Made by a program: the position numbers and the translations under genes. From contig JAHHGR010000009.1 of the NCBI GenBank assembly GCA_019359725.1, forward strand, positions 1 through 64,000: a stretch of DNA of 64,000 nucleotides, written 5' to 3'. The DNA is from Aphanocapsa lilacina HA4352-LM1 (GTDB lineage Bacteria > Cyanobacteriota > Cyanobacteriia > Gloeobacterales > Gloeobacteraceae). This document shows, one piece after another, positions 35,713 through 46,761 of this stretch; positions within the stretch are counted from its first letter, which is position 1; every line of letters starts with the position of its first letter. The notes under the pieces are model-generated. The model was given only the letters and a program-made list of their open reading frames with translations. It searched no databases and had not been told where the DNA came from.

Positions 35713-37671
35713 ATGCGGCTGCTGATTTGCGAGAGTCCGGGCAAGATCAAGACCTTCAAGGGCATCCTCGGCGCGGGCTGGGACGTGCAGGCTTCCTTGG
35801 GTCATGTCATGGAGTTGGCCAACGACGGCGCCGATCACCTCGGTTTCGACGTCGGTTCCGAGGCGGTCACCTGCCGCTACGTGCCCAGGGGCGAGCGGGG
35901 GTCGGCGACCCTCAAGAAATTGCGCGCGGCGGCGGCCAAGGCCCAGGAAGTCTATCTGGCCACCGACCCCGACCGCGAAGGCGAAGCGATCGCCTGGCAC
36001 CTGGCGCGGGAGTTGCGCCTCAAATCCCCCCGGCGCATCCGCTGCACCCAGATTACCGAGGGAGCCGTGCGCACAGCCCTGCAAGCACCCGGCCGCCTGG
36101 ATATGGACCTGGTGAGCGCCCAGCGCGCCCGGCAGTGCCTCGACAAGCTGGTGGGCTACAAAGTTTCGCCTTTGCTGTGGAATGCGACCGGCGGCAAGAG
36201 CGCAGGCCGGGTACAGAGTGCAACGCTGCACTTTGTGTGCGAGCGCGAACGGGAGATTGTCGCCTTTGTGCCCGTCGATTACTGGTCGGTGTGGGTCGAG
36301 TACGCCCCCGGCTGGCGGGCTTACTACCAAGGGGACGTGCCGGAGACGCCCGATCCGACCGAGGCGACCGACGACGCCAAATCGAACCAAGAAGCGCCCC
36401 CCGCCGAATCGACCCGGGTCCTGAGCGAGGCGGAGGCCGACCGGTTGGTCGCCCTGGCGCGCAGCCACCCCCACGCCGTCGAGGGCGTCGAGCGGCGCAC
36501 CGTCACCAAGAATCCGCCCGCGCCCTTCACCACCAGCACCCTCCAACAGGCGGCCGGGGCACTGCTCGGCTACAACCCCGAGCGCACGATGGGTATCGCC
36601 CAGCAGCTCTACGAAGGCATCGACCTGCCCACCGGCCGCATGGGGCTGATCACCTATATGCGCACCGACAGCGTCGAAGTGGCTCCTGAGTTTGTCCAGC
36701 AGGCGCGCACCTACCTGCAGACCAACGATCCGGCTAACCTGCCCGCCCGCAGCACTGCTCACCGCTCCCGCGCAGGCGCCCAGCAGGCCCACGAGGCGAT
36801 CCGCCCCACCGATGTCAGCCTGACGCCGCGCACGATCCGGGCGCACCTGAGCGAGGAGCAACTGCGGCTCTACGATATCGTCTGGCGGCGGGCGGTGGCT
36901 TCGCAGTGCGCCCCGGCCCGCTTGGCCAAGACAAAAATCTTGACCCGCTCCGGCCCGGTGCACTGGCAGGCTCTGGGCATGACCGTCGCCTTCGCGGGCT
37001 ACACCCGCTACTGGAACGATCTGGAGGCGGCCCTGGCCCTACCCGCCCTCGAAGCCGGGCAGCGGCTGGAACTGCTGCGCTCGGCCCACGAAAAAAAGCG
37101 CACCCAACCGCCGCCGCGCTACAGCGAGCCGAAGCTGGTGCAGCTGATGGAGCACAAAGGGATCGGGCGGCCTTCGACCTACGCTTCGACCGTCAAAACC
37201 CTCAAAGAGCGCGCCTACGTCGAACTGCAGGGCCGCGCGCTGGTGCCCACCGAGCTGGGGCTGGCCACCGACGCGCTGCTCGGGCGCACGCTGCCGGAAC
37301 TGGTGGACAGCGCCTTTACCGCCCGCATGGAGGCGGGCCTCGACGCGATTGCCGCCAGCCGCGAGCCCTGGGAGAAATATTTGATCGGCTGGAACGCGGA
37401 GTATCTGGTGCCGGCGGTGGCGCGCGCCCGCGCAACGATTACGGCGGAATTTCCAAAGCGTTCGGCCGCTCCACGCATAGCCCAAGCGCTACAGACTTCG
37501 CGCACCCCCTGTCCCCGTTGCCGCCGGTTGCTCTCGAAGGTGCCCTCCAAAAAAGTCAAGCGGGGCTACTTTCTCAAGTGTCCCGCCTGTGCGGATCTGG
37601 TGATGTTCTGGAATCCCTGGCGCAAAATCTGGGAGCTTCCCAAGCCCACAACGGACCCGCAAACTCCCTGA
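35713..37671 (+). CDS. Type IA DNA topoisomerase
   Basis: MRLLICESPGKIKTFKGILG, LATDPDREGEAIAWHLA, GLITYMRTDS; one C-terminal C4 ribbon. Confidence 0.92.
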   Translation: MRLLICESPGKIKTFKGILGAGWDVQASLGHVMELANDGADHLGFDVGSEAVTCRYVPRGERGSATLKKLRAAAAKAQEVYLATDPDREGEAIAWHLARELRLKSPRRIRCTQITEGAVRTALQAPGRLDMDLVSAQRARQCLDKLVGYKVSPLLWNATGGKSAGRVQSATLHFVCEREREIVAFVPVDYWSVWVEYAPGWRAYYQGDVPETPDPTEATDDAKSNQEAPPAESTRVLSEAEADRLVALARSHPHAVEGVERRTVTKNPPAPFTTSTLQQAAGALLGYNPERTMGIAQQLYEGIDLPTGRMGLITYMRTDSVEVAPEFVQQARTYLQTNDPANLPARSTAHRSRAGAQQAHEAIRPTDVSLTPRTIRAHLSEEQLRLYDIVWRRAVASQCAPARLAKTKILTRSGPVHWQALGMTVAFAGYTRYWNDLEAALALPALEAGQRLELLRSAHEKKRTQPPPRYSEPKLVQLMEHKGIGRPSTYASTVKTLKERAYVELQGRALVPTELGLATDALLGRTLPELVDSAFTARMEAGLDAIAASREPWEKYLIGWNAEYLVPAVARARATITAEFPKRSAAPRIAQALQTSRTPCPRCRRLLSKVPSKKVKRGYFLKCPACADLVMFWNPWRKIWELPKPTTDPQTP

Positions 37672-37692
37672 CTCTGCACCTTGGACCGGTCC

Positions 37693-39456
37693 CTAGGCCG
37701 AGGTCGCTACTGCGAGCGGCAGACTGGCCACCGGAGCCTCCAGCGGCGTCTGCAGGAGCACCTGAATGAGCGGGTGGCTCTGGAGCATCTCGCGGGTCAC
37801 CTGCTTGACGGTGCGCTCCAATAGCTGCTTGATCCCCATCCAGTCGTACTGATAGCCCAAGGCGCCAGCTTCGAGCGGCTGGCGAAATTCGCCGAAGCGG
37901 CTCTGGGTGCGTTCGAGGGCGGTGCGCAGCATGTCTTCGAGGTTGCGCGTCTCGGCGGAGCGGGCGACCGCTTTGATCGAGATCTGGGGCCGGGCGGCAA
38001 AAGTTCCCTGGGCAGTGAGGGCGACCGCGACGGTCACAAAGCCGTCCTCGGCGAGGCGCTGGCGCTCGCGCAGGACGTTGCTGTTGACCATCGTCGAGCG
38101 GCTCGCATCTACCAGGTCCACCCCGGCCGGGATGCGATCGACGACGCGCATCGACTCGGCAGTGAGTTCGACCACGTCGCCATTTTCGGTGAGCAACATA
38201 TTTTCGGCCGGTACGCCCATCTCCTGGGCGGTCTGGGCGTGGCGGCGGATCATCCGGTACTCGCCGTGGCAGGGAAAGAAGAACTTGGGTTTGGTGAGGG
38301 CAAGCATCAGCTTTTGATCTTCGATGGCCCCGTGGCCGCTCACATGGATGCCGCGCTCGCGACCGTAGATGACGTTGGCCCCCAGTTGCATTAGTTTGTC
38401 GATGACGCGCACCACCGAGATCGTGTTGCCGGGGATCGGATTGGACGAGAAGATCACCGTGTCGCCCGTCTGGATTTTGACCTGGCGGTGATCGCCACCC
38501 GCGATGCGGGTAAGGGCCGACATCGGCTCGCCCTGCGAACCGGTGGTGAGCACCAGCACCCGCTCGGCAGGCAGGCTATTGGCGGCCTGAACCGGCTGGA
38601 GGAGCGAGTCTGAAAAGTTGGGAATAAATCCCAACGCCTTGGCCTTGGCGATCATGTTGAGCATCGAGCGGCCCACGACGCACACCGAGCGGCCCGTCTT
38701 CTGGGCGATGTCGAGCAACATGTGGATGCGGTGGACCGAAGAAGCAAAGGTCGTCACAATCACCCGGCCGGGAGCTTCTTTGATGTAGCGCTCGAGGTTG
38801 GGGTAGACCGAGCGCTCGGAGGGTGTGAAGCCCGGTACCTCGGCATTAGTCGAATCGCTGATCAGGCAAAGTACGCCTTTCTCGCCGTGCTCGGCAAGCC
38901 GCTGGTAGTCGAACTTGCGGCCGTCTACGGGCGTATGGTCGAACTTAAAATCACCGGTGTGGATCACCAACCCCGTGGGGGTGTGGATAGCCAGGGTGTA
39001 GGAATCGGCCATCGAGTGGGTGTTTTGCAGGTACTCGACTACAAAGTACTTGCCCACGCGCACGGTGCCGCGCGGCCCGACCGTCTGCAGTTGGGTGCGG
39101 CCCAACAGCTCCGCCTCCCGCAGTTTGTCTTCAAGTAAAGCCAGCGCCAGGCGCGGTCCGTGGATGACCGGGATGCGCAGCCGCTGCAGGTGGTAGGGAA
39201 TGCCGCCGATGTGGTCCTCGTGACCGTGGGTGACCACCATGCCGACGATTTTTTCCTGGTTTTCGATCAGCCAATCGATATTGGGCAGCACCAGGTTGAC
39301 GCCGTGCATCTCCTCGGTCGGAAACGACAACCCCCCATCCAGGAGCATAATCTCGTCGTTGACCTGAAAGATCCAGGTATTCTTGCCGATTTCTCCCAGC
39401 CCACCGAGGGGAGTGATGCGTAAGGGCGAAACAGTCTGGTTCGGGCTTTCAGCCAT
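37693..39456 (-). CDS. rnj: Ribonuclease J
   Basis: LGGLGEIGKNTW, VVTHGHEDHIGGIPY, TTGSQGEPMSAL. Confidence 0.95.
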   Translation of the reverse strand: MAESPNQTVSPLRITPLGGLGEIGKNTWIFQVNDEIMLLDGGLSFPTEEMHGVNLVLPNIDWLIENQEKIVGMVVTHGHEDHIGGIPYHLQRLRIPVIHGPRLALALLEDKLREAELLGRTQLQTVGPRGTVRVGKYFVVEYLQNTHSMADSYTLAIHTPTGLVIHTGDFKFDHTPVDGRKFDYQRLAEHGEKGVLCLISDSTNAEVPGFTPSERSVYPNLERYIKEAPGRVIVTTFASSVHRIHMLLDIAQKTGRSVCVVGRSMLNMIAKAKALGFIPNFSDSLLQPVQAANSLPAERVLVLTTGSQGEPMSALTRIAGGDHRQVKIQTGDTVIFSSNPIPGNTISVVRVIDKLMQLGANVIYGRERGIHVSGHGAIEDQKLMLALTKPKFFFPCHGEYRMIRRHAQTAQEMGVPAENMLLTENGDVVELTAESMRVVDRIPAGVDLVDASRSTMVNSNVLRERQRLAEDGFVTVAVALTAQGTFAARPQISIKAVARSAETRNLEDMLRTALERTQSRFGEFRQPLEAGALGYQYDWMGIKQLLERTVKQVTREMLQSHPLIQVLLQTPLEAPVASLPLAVATSA

Positions 39457-39511
39457 ATAAGGTTCCTTGTGTGCGGTGTTTTCGTGGTAAAGATGCGGTC
39501 CATTCGACCGC

Positions 39512-40393
39512 TCAGACCAGCAGTTCAAGCTGGTGCAAAAGCTTTTCAAGCCGGGTGCCGAGTTCCTTGCCCCCGGCGACGAGCGGCAGGCGCAGGTGAT
39601 TGACATCCCAGCCCTGCAGGGCGAGGGCCAGCTTGACGGGAATCGGATTGGTCTCCCAGAAAAGCCCTCGAAAAAGCGGGAACAGGTGCAGATGAATTCG
39701 GCGGGCTTGGTCGTTGTGGCCGTCCTCAAAGGCCCGGATCATCTGCTGGATGGGCTCTCCCACCAGGTGGGAGGCGATGCTGACCACACCGGTCGCCCCG
39801 ACGGCAAGCATCGGCAAGGTCAGCGAGTCGTCGCCGCAGTAGATCACAAAATCCTCGCCGGTAAGCGCCCGGATGGCACTCACCTGGTCTAGGGAACCAC
39901 TCGCTTCTTTGATGGCGACGATTCCCGGTACCTCGGCAAGGCGGGCGACAGTCTCAGGGGCGAGGTGCACGCCGGTGCGTCCCGGCACATTGTAGAGGAT
40001 CACCGGCAGATCCCCCGCCTGGGCGACGGCGCGAAAGTGCTCAAAAAGCCCGTCCTGGGTAGGTTTGTTGTAGTAGGGGCACACCTGCAGCGTGCCGTCG
40101 AGACCCAGAGCTGCGGCTTTGCGGGTGGCGGCGACCGCTTCGCGGGTGGCGTTGGAGCCGGTGCCCGCCACCACCTTGGCGCGGCCGGCCACCGCCCGGC
40201 GCACCACATCGAACAACGCGTACTCTTCTTCCCAACTCAAGGTCGGCGATTCGCCGGTGGTGCCGCAGACGACCAGAGTATCGCTGCCGTGGGCCGCCAG
40301 ATAGCCGGCCAATTTTTCGGCCTCGGCGTAGTGGACATTGCCCTCGCCGTCGAAGGGCGTGATCATCGCCGTGAGCACCCGACCGAAGCTCAC
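39512..40393 (-). CDS. dapA: 4-hydroxy-tetrahydrodipicolinate synthase
   Basis: [43 protein letters not shown] start overlaps asd stop. Confidence 0.95.
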   Translation of the reverse strand: MSFGRVLTAMITPFDGEGNVHYAEAEKLAGYLAAHGSDTLVVCGTTGESPTLSWEEEYALFDVVRRAVAGRAKVVAGTGSNATREAVAATRKAAALGLDGTLQVCPYYNKPTQDGLFEHFRAVAQAGDLPVILYNVPGRTGVHLAPETVARLAEVPGIVAIKEASGSLDQVSAIRALTGEDFVIYCGDDSLTLPMLAVGATGVVSIASHLVGEPIQQMIRAFEDGHNDQARRIHLHLFPLFRGLFWETNPIPVKLALALQGWDVNHLRLPLVAGGKELGTRLEKLLHQLELLV

Positions 40394-41403
40394 CGCCTCC
40401 CTCCCGCCAACTGTTCGGCAATCTGGACGGCGTTGAGGGCCGCTCCCTTGCGGATCTGATCGCCCGAAAGCCACAGATCTAGAGCCCCCGGACAGGAGAG
40501 ATCCTCGCGCACCCGCCCCACCAGCACCGCGTCCCGGCCGCTCGCCTCGACGGGCATCGGGAAGTGGTTGCGCTCCCAATCTTCGACCACCTGCAATCCC
40601 GGGGCTTCGCGCAACAGCGCCAGTGCCTCCGCCACCGGGAAGGGCTCTTCAAATTCGAGGTTGACCGCCTCGCTGTGGGCGCGCAGGACCGGCACGCGCA
40701 CGCAGGTGACGGCAATGGGCAGGGCCTCGCTGTGAAAGATGCGCCGCGTCTCGCGGCGCATCTTGCGCTCTTCCTCGCAGTAGCGGTCCGGTCCAATAGC
40801 CGAATTGTGCGGGAAAAGATTGAAGGCGATCGGGTGAGGAAAAACCTCGGCTGTGGGCACTTCGCCCGCCAGCACCTGGCGCGTCTGGCGTTCAAGCTCC
40901 ACCATGCCCGCCGCCCCCGCCCCGGAAGCCGCCTGGTAGGTGGAGACGACCAAGCGCTTCAGGGGCCGGCGCCGGTGTAGGGGCCAGACGGCCACCACCA
41001 GCAGGATTGTAGAGCAGTTGGGGTTGGCGACAATTCCGCGGTGGGCAGTCAGATCCGCCAGGTTGACCTCCGGCACCACCAGCGGCACCGCCGGATCCTG
41101 GCGAAAGGCGCTGGAGTTATCGACAAACACTCCTCCTGCCTCGACGATCACCCCGGCATACTGCCGGGCCACATCTGCCTCGGTGGCACCCAGAACAATG
41201 TCCTGGCCTTTGAGAGCCTCGGGCCTCAGCACCTCGACGGGCAGAAATTCACCGGCAAAATCAAGCAACTTGCCCGCAGAACGCTCCGAGGCAAGCAGCT
41301 TGAGACTGGAGAGGGGAAAGTGGCGCTCTTGTAATAACTTGACCATCTCGGTGCCCACTGCTCCGGTGGCTCCCAGAACAGCGACACGGTATGCGTTTGT
41401 CAA
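40390..41403 (-). CDS. asd: Aspartate-semialdehyde dehydrogenase
   Basis: [40 protein letters not shown]. Confidence 0.95.
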   Translation of the reverse strand: MTNAYRVAVLGATGAVGTEMVKLLQERHFPLSSLKLLASERSAGKLLDFAGEFLPVEVLRPEALKGQDIVLGATEADVARQYAGVIVEAGGVFVDNSSAFRQDPAVPLVVPEVNLADLTAHRGIVANPNCSTILLVVAVWPLHRRRPLKRLVVSTYQAASGAGAAGMVELERQTRQVLAGEVPTAEVFPHPIAFNLFPHNSAIGPDRYCEEERKMRRETRRIFHSEALPIAVTCVRVPVLRAHSEAVNLEFEEPFPVAEALALLREAPGLQVVEDWERNHFPMPVEASGRDAVLVGRVREDLSCPGALDLWLSGDQIRKGAALNAVQIAEQLAGGRR

Positions 41404-41649
41404 TCGGCCTCCTTAACGGGTTGGTCAGTGGTGCGTTTGGTCAAAAGAGTGGGGGATAAATTTTGGATTTTAATGTTTTGTTGCACAACTAAGTAGCCAG
41501 AGCCTAGAAAACGTTGCTTGCGAAGGCTGAAAGCCTTCCCTAGCGTACTTCTCTGCCTCCAGCGATCTAACGTTTAATTACCTTCGCTTACTTATACGCC
41601 CATTCTACAGGCTTCGGGTATCCGGTGTCAGCCTCTCTGCTCCGGCCGC

Positions 41650-44600
41650 TCAGGCGGTCTCAAGCTGTCGGCGCAGGGTGTCGTCGAGCAAGCTCAGCAG
41701 CTCGTCGATGCTCTGATCGCCTTTTTTGAGGATCTGTTCGGTCTGCTCGGCAAGCAAGGTTTGGCGCTGCTGTTCGGTCAAATCCATCGCACTCAAAATG
41801 AGCACCGGCAACTGCCTGCCCCCCGGCATCCGGCGCAGGCGCCTGAGCACTTCGAAGCCATCCATCTGCGGCATCATCAGATCGAGGATGACCAGTTGCG
41901 GTCGGTGGCTTTCGAGGTAGGCGAGGGCCTCGGGGCCGGAGGCGGCTGGTTGCACACGGTAGCCTTCGTCGCGCAGGCAGGCGGCCAGGTACTCGCGGTT
42001 GTCGGCGCTGTCGTCGACGATCAAGATCGCATCGCCCTCGGGGGCGACCCGGCGGCGCTTGAGCACCGCGAGCAAACTTTCCTGGCCCACGGGGCGGATC
42101 AGAAAATCCGCCAGTCCAAGTGGGATCGCCAGGCCCCGCTCGCCTGCGACGCTCTGCAACAAGATCGGAATACCGGCGGTAGTGGGGTCGGTCCGCAACT
42201 CGAAGAGCACCCCCCACAGATCGGTGCGCGGCAGGGTCGGATCGAGCACGATCGCATTGGGGCGTTCGGCTTTGGCAATCTGGATGCCCTCGATGCTGTC
42301 GGGGGCAAACAGCAACCGGTAGGAGCGCTCGGCAAGCCGGGTGGCCACCAGTTGCTGCACCTGCAGGTCGTGCTCGATAAACAGCACCTTCGGCGGCTCA
42401 CCCGCCGAGCGCCCGGCAGGGATAACAGCAGGCCCGCAGGGCAGACGGACGGTAAAAGTGCTGCCCACGCCCGGGGTGCTCACCAACGAAATCTCGCCTC
42501 CCATCAGCGTCACCAACCGTTTGCAGATAGCCAGCCCCAATCCGGTGCCGCTGGCCTGGCGCGTCGCGGCCCCTTCCAGGCGGCTAAATTCGTCGAAGAC
42601 TTTTTGTTGTTGGTCCGGATCGATGCCGACGCCGGTATCGCGCACCTCCAACTCGAAGCGGTCGGCCGCCGGGCGTCGGACGCGCACTTCGACTTCACCC
42701 CGCTCGGTGTACTTGAAGGCGTTGCTGAGCAAGTTGATCAAGATCGTGCGCAGTTGCTGCGGATCGGTCTCGACGGCCCCTATGGACGGGTCGACGGCGA
42801 TGCGCACCGACAGATTTTTTTGGAGCGCGAGGCTTTCGAGGGCGGCGTAGACCTCGCGCACGAACGGTTCGAGGGCGACCGGCTGGTAGCGCAACTCAAC
42901 TTTGCCCGCTTTGATCTTGGCGAGATCAAGAATGTCGTTGACCAGCCGCAGCTGGATCTTGCCGTTCTGATAGACGCGGTCGAGTTGCAGCAGTACCTGC
43001 GGTTGCTCCTGCAGGTTTTTGTTGCGCAACAGCAGCTGCGAGAAGCCGATAATCGCGTTGAGAGGTGTGCGCAACTCGTGGCTCATCGAGGCCAAAAAGT
43101 TGTTCTTCTGGCGGTCGGCTTCGACGAGTTCCTGATTCTGGCTTTCGATCTGCAGCCGCTGCTGCTCGAGTTCTGCGTTGATGGCCTCCAGTTCGCTCTG
43201 CTGGGCTTCGAGTTCTGCGTTGGTGGCCTCCAGTTCGGTATTCAGAGCCTCCAGTTCGTGGGCCTGCTGCGCCAGGCGCCGCTCGCGCTCGCGCTCGACC
43301 GTCACATCGCGAAAAACGGCCACCACCCCATAGATGTTGCCACGGCCGTCTTTGAGCGGCGAAGCACTAACCGACAATAGTACCGAGCGTCCCTGGCGGA
43401 TCCGAATTTGCAGGTCGGCGCGCACCGTGGTGCCGAAGCGCACGGCGCGGCGAACCGGCACTTCCTGCGCTTCTAAAGGCTCGCCCTCCAGGGTGAACAC
43501 CTCGAAGCGATGCTGCCAGTCGCTGTCGGTGAGATCTTGATCGGCAGGCAGACCCAGAATGCGCAGTCCCGCCGGGTTGATCAGTTGCGGATTGCCCTGG
43601 GCATCGGCAATCGACACACCGTCGGACATCTGCTCGAACGTGGCTTCCAGGCGCGCCCGCGCTTCTTCGATGGCGCGCACGCTGCGGCTGTTGAGCAGGG
43701 CGATGGCCAGCTGACTTGAAACACTTTCGAGCAGGTTGCGCGCTATGGGAGCCAGGGGCTCCAGACCCGCAACAAAGAGCACGCCCACCAGTTGCTGTTT
43801 GCTCAAAAGCGGCCAGGCGGAGAGGCTGCGCGGCTGCAGCGCGCCCGCGGGAGTCTCAAGGGAGAGCGGCTCCCCCGCGGGGGGGCTCTGCAGCACTACC
43901 GGGGCGCACCGGGATGCCGCCAGACCGACCATGCCTTCGCCCAGGCGAATGGCAGGCGCCGGGGCGCTCAGACCCAGGCTGCTCTGCAACAGCAGCCGCC
44001 CACCTTCGAGCAGATAGAGCGCCCCCAACTGCGACCCGGTCAGTTCCCCCAGGCTCTCAAGCAGCCGCCCGCACAGGCGGTCGAGGTCGATTTCTTCGAC
44101 GATTGCCGCATCGAGGGCGCGCAGGCTGCCCAGAATGTCGCGCTCGCGCAATTCGAGGTTCTGGCGGCCCAGCCGCTCGGCCGTCTGATTGAAGGAGCGG
44201 GCGAGCACCGCCAGCTCGTCGTCGTTTTCGATAACTTCAGCAGGTACCCGCGTCTGAAAATTTCCTTCGCCAAGGGCTACCGCCGCCCCCTCCAGCGCCG
44301 CAAAAGGCCGCCTTAGACTGCGCACCAATCCCAGGGAAATTACCCCAGCCAGCAACCCGGCCATCGCCAGAAGCCCGATACTCAAAATTTCGCTCTGGTT
44401 CTGCCGCTCGCTGATCCGCGCTTCGAGCTGCGCAAAGAGCAGGTCATTGCGCCTGCGCACCTCCGCTGCCGCCCGGCGAAACCGGTCGAAGCGTTCTTTA
44501 CCCTGGCGGCTGCGGCCAAGGTCCAGAGCCGCAGCCACATCGCCGCGCCGGAGCGATTCGATTTCGCCGGCGCGCACAAATTCGTACCAGCGCTCAGCCG

Positions 44601-44997
44601 CTTGTCCTGCGGCGTCGAGGGCGCTGAGCATCTGACTACGCATCTGCGGGTCTTCGATGCGGACGGTGATCAGTTGCACGACCCGCCGGGCTTCTTCGAG
44701 GGAGCTCAGGTACTGGACCCGTCCCTGATAGAAAGGGGCGAGAAACTCCTCCTGGCGGGCCAGCAAAAATCCGCGCACGCCCGTCTCCTGATCGGTCATG
44801 CCTTCTTGCATCCGGTAGACGTTCATATTGAGTTCGCGGCTGAGCCGATAGGACTGCCGGAGGTTTTCGACCTGATGAAATACCAGCCAGTAATTAAATC
44901 CAAAGACCAGCAAAAATACGAGCAGCAGCGAACCCAGAGTCAGCAACAGCCGCCTGGCGATTGAGCCTTTTCGTTGGGATTTGAATTTCGCAATCAC
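41650..44997 (-). CDS. Hybrid sensor histidine kinase with N-terminal sensor, HAMP, GAF, PAS, kinase and two receiver domains
   Basis: [59 protein letters not shown]. Confidence 0.93.
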   Translation of the reverse strand: MIAKFKSQRKGSIARRLLLTLGSLLLVFLLVFGFNYWLVFHQVENLRQSYRLSRELNMNVYRMQEGMTDQETGVRGFLLARQEEFLAPFYQGRVQYLSSLEEARRVVQLITVRIEDPQMRSQMLSALDAAGQAAERWYEFVRAGEIESLRRGDVAAALDLGRSRQGKERFDRFRRAAAEVRRRNDLLFAQLEARISERQNQSEILSIGLLAMAGLLAGVISLGLVRSLRRPFAALEGAAVALGEGNFQTRVPAEVIENDDELAVLARSFNQTAERLGRQNLELRERDILGSLRALDAAIVEEIDLDRLCGRLLESLGELTGSQLGALYLLEGGRLLLQSSLGLSAPAPAIRLGEGMVGLAASRCAPVVLQSPPAGEPLSLETPAGALQPRSLSAWPLLSKQQLVGVLFVAGLEPLAPIARNLLESVSSQLAIALLNSRSVRAIEEARARLEATFEQMSDGVSIADAQGNPQLINPAGLRILGLPADQDLTDSDWQHRFEVFTLEGEPLEAQEVPVRRAVRFGTTVRADLQIRIRQGRSVLLSVSASPLKDGRGNIYGVVAVFRDVTVERERERRLAQQAHELEALNTELEATNAELEAQQSELEAINAELEQQRLQIESQNQELVEADRQKNNFLASMSHELRTPLNAIIGFSQLLLRNKNLQEQPQVLLQLDRVYQNGKIQLRLVNDILDLAKIKAGKVELRYQPVALEPFVREVYAALESLALQKNLSVRIAVDPSIGAVETDPQQLRTILINLLSNAFKYTERGEVEVRVRRPAADRFELEVRDTGVGIDPDQQQKVFDEFSRLEGAATRQASGTGLGLAICKRLVTLMGGEISLVSTPGVGSTFTVRLPCGPAVIPAGRSAGEPPKVLFIEHDLQVQQLVATRLAERSYRLLFAPDSIEGIQIAKAERPNAIVLDPTLPRTDLWGVLFELRTDPTTAGIPILLQSVAGERGLAIPLGLADFLIRPVGQESLLAVLKRRRVAPEGDAILIVDDSADNREYLAACLRDEGYRVQPAASGPEALAYLESHRPQLVILDLMMPQMDGFEVLRRLRRMPGGRQLPVLILSAMDLTEQQRQTLLAEQTEQILKKGDQSIDELLSLLDDTLRRQLETA

Positions 44998-45244
44998 CCG
45001 GTCCTCTCTCGTCCTACGCTTGGTCCATCTACCAAAAGGCAGATGCGGTGCTTGACAGGTTGCAACCCAAGATTGCGGGAAGGCCAGTTCTGTGAAACCC
45101 GCGTGTTAACAGTATGCGCCCGCCGCATCGGCGGGCGCAACAAATGCCCGCCGGTTGGTCCGTCAGGCTTGGCTTCACAAACTGGAACCGCTCCCGAATC
45201 CCTCGGCGTCGCCGGACGGTTGGACGTGCGCTAACATTTGGGTC

Positions 45245-45619
45245 ATGGACTCTACCTGGTGGCCGCTGCTGGTGCTCGTTCCAGCCGGGGTGCTCTACTT
45301 CTACTTCAAGCTCACCGAGAAAAATCTGATGGGCAATTGGGCGGCGCTCATCAAGGACGGCGTCGCCTCGGCAATCGCCTTTGGGGCAGTCGGTCTTACT
45401 TTTTTTGTGGCCTATCCGGACGGCTGGCTTCACTGGCTGGGATTGGTACTTGCACTTTGGAGCCTCACCTACTGGGGGTCCGCCGCCATCAGCTACCGCA
45501 ACTTGCGCACCGAGCGCAGCGGCGGCCGGGTGGATCCCCCCTTCGGCGTGCGCACCCCATCCAACCCCGCCCGACCCAACCGCCGACAGCGCCGCAGCAA
45601 CCGCCAAAAGCGCCCCTGA
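45245..45619 (+). CDS. Small membrane hypothetical protein with basic tail
   Basis: MDSTWWPLLVLVPAGVLYFYFKLTEKNL...; C-terminal NPARPNRRQRRSNRQKRP. Confidence 0.55.
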   Translation: MDSTWWPLLVLVPAGVLYFYFKLTEKNLMGNWAALIKDGVASAIAFGAVGLTFFVAYPDGWLHWLGLVLALWSLTYWGSAAISYRNLRTERSGGRVDPPFGVRTPSNPARPNRRQRRSNRQKRP

Positions 45620-45628
45620 GCAGCACAA

Positions 45629-45657
45629 TTGACAATTAATTGCAGCAAGATTATAGT
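45629..45657 (+). promoter_or_regulatory. Sigma70-type promoter for iron-transport operon
   Basis: TTGACA-N17-TATAGT. Confidence 0.65.
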
Positions 45658-45744
45658 TTCACAGGCTACAGGAACGCCCCTTGCAACGCCCGTAGTCGCG
45701 GCGGTTGCGGGAGGTGTCTTCGTGCGAATGTCCTGGAGGTTGCT

Positions 45745-46755
45745 GTGTTCACACGTCGACAAGTGTTGGGAGTGCTCGCCGTCGGTGGCCTGTTTACCGC
45801 GGTACCGTCGGTCGGTCTTGCCCAGGGGGGTGAGGAGTTGGTCGTCTATTCCGGGCGCAAGGAACCGCTCATCCAGCCGGTGCTCGAGCGGTTCCAGAAG
45901 GAGACGGGTGTTCGGGTGGTGCTCAAAAGCGGGGATGCGAGCGCCCTGGCCAACCAGCTGCTCGAGGAGCAGAAGAACCCGCAGGCGGACGTGTTTGTCG
46001 CCAACGACGCCGGGGTGCTGGGTCGGCTGGGCAATCTCGGGGTGTTACAGCCCTACCTATCCGCTTCGATCGAGAAGATCCCGGCGCGCTATCGGGGTGC
46101 GGGCTGGGTGGGAGTCACCGGCCGTGCCCGCGTGATCATGTACAACAAATCGTTGATCAAAGAAGCCGACTTGCCCAAGTCGCTGCTGGATCTGAGCGAT
46201 CCCAAATACAAGGGCAAAATCGCCGCCGCCGGCACCGCCAACGAATCGATGCTGGGCCAACTGAGCGAGATGCGCCAGGTGATGGGCGACGAGAAGACCC
46301 GCGAGTTCGTCAGGAGCCTGGTGGCCAACCAGACGATCTTTCTCAAGGGTCACACCGATGTGCGCAAGGCGGTCGGTCGCGGCGAGTTTCCTTTGGGCAT
46401 CGTCAATCACTACTACTACCACCTGCAACGGGCGGAAGGTTCGCCCGTGGGCGTCATCTACCCCGACCAGGGTGCAGGACAGATGGGGACGATGATCAAC
46501 GTCAGCGGCGTGGGCATCGTCAAAGGGGCGAAGCACACCGCCGCCGCCCAGCGCTTCGTGGATTTTCTGGCCACCGCCCCGGCCCAGGAAATCTTTGCCC
46601 AGGCCAATTACGAATTTCCGCTGCTGCCGGGGGTGCAAGCCCAGGCAGGGGTGCGCTCGCTAGGCGATTTTAAAGTCACCCAGGTGCCCCTGTCGGCCCT
46701 GGCCAAAGAGGTGGACGGTTCATTGAAGCTGGCCAACGGTGCCGGTATGCCGTAA
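45745..46755 (+). CDS. futA: Fe3+ ABC transporter substrate-binding protein (FutA-like)
   Basis: FTRRQVLGVLAVGGLF signal, ELVVYSGRKEPLIQPVLERFQKETG; GTG start. Confidence 0.9.
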   Translation: MFTRRQVLGVLAVGGLFTAVPSVGLAQGGEELVVYSGRKEPLIQPVLERFQKETGVRVVLKSGDASALANQLLEEQKNPQADVFVANDAGVLGRLGNLGVLQPYLSASIEKIPARYRGAGWVGVTGRARVIMYNKSLIKEADLPKSLLDLSDPKYKGKIAAAGTANESMLGQLSEMRQVMGDEKTREFVRSLVANQTIFLKGHTDVRKAVGRGEFPLGIVNHYYYHLQRAEGSPVGVIYPDQGAGQMGTMINVSGVGIVKGAKHTAAAQRFVDFLATAPAQEIFAQANYEFPLLPGVQAQAGVRSLGDFKVTQVPLSALAKEVDGSLKLANGAGMP

Positions 46756-46761
46756 GCATCG

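Noticed and set aside
34461-35765. 434-aa ORF on - strand
   Set aside because: Antisense to corA
41761-43380. 539-aa ORF on + strand
   Set aside because: Antisense to the hybrid histidine kinase; compositional artefact
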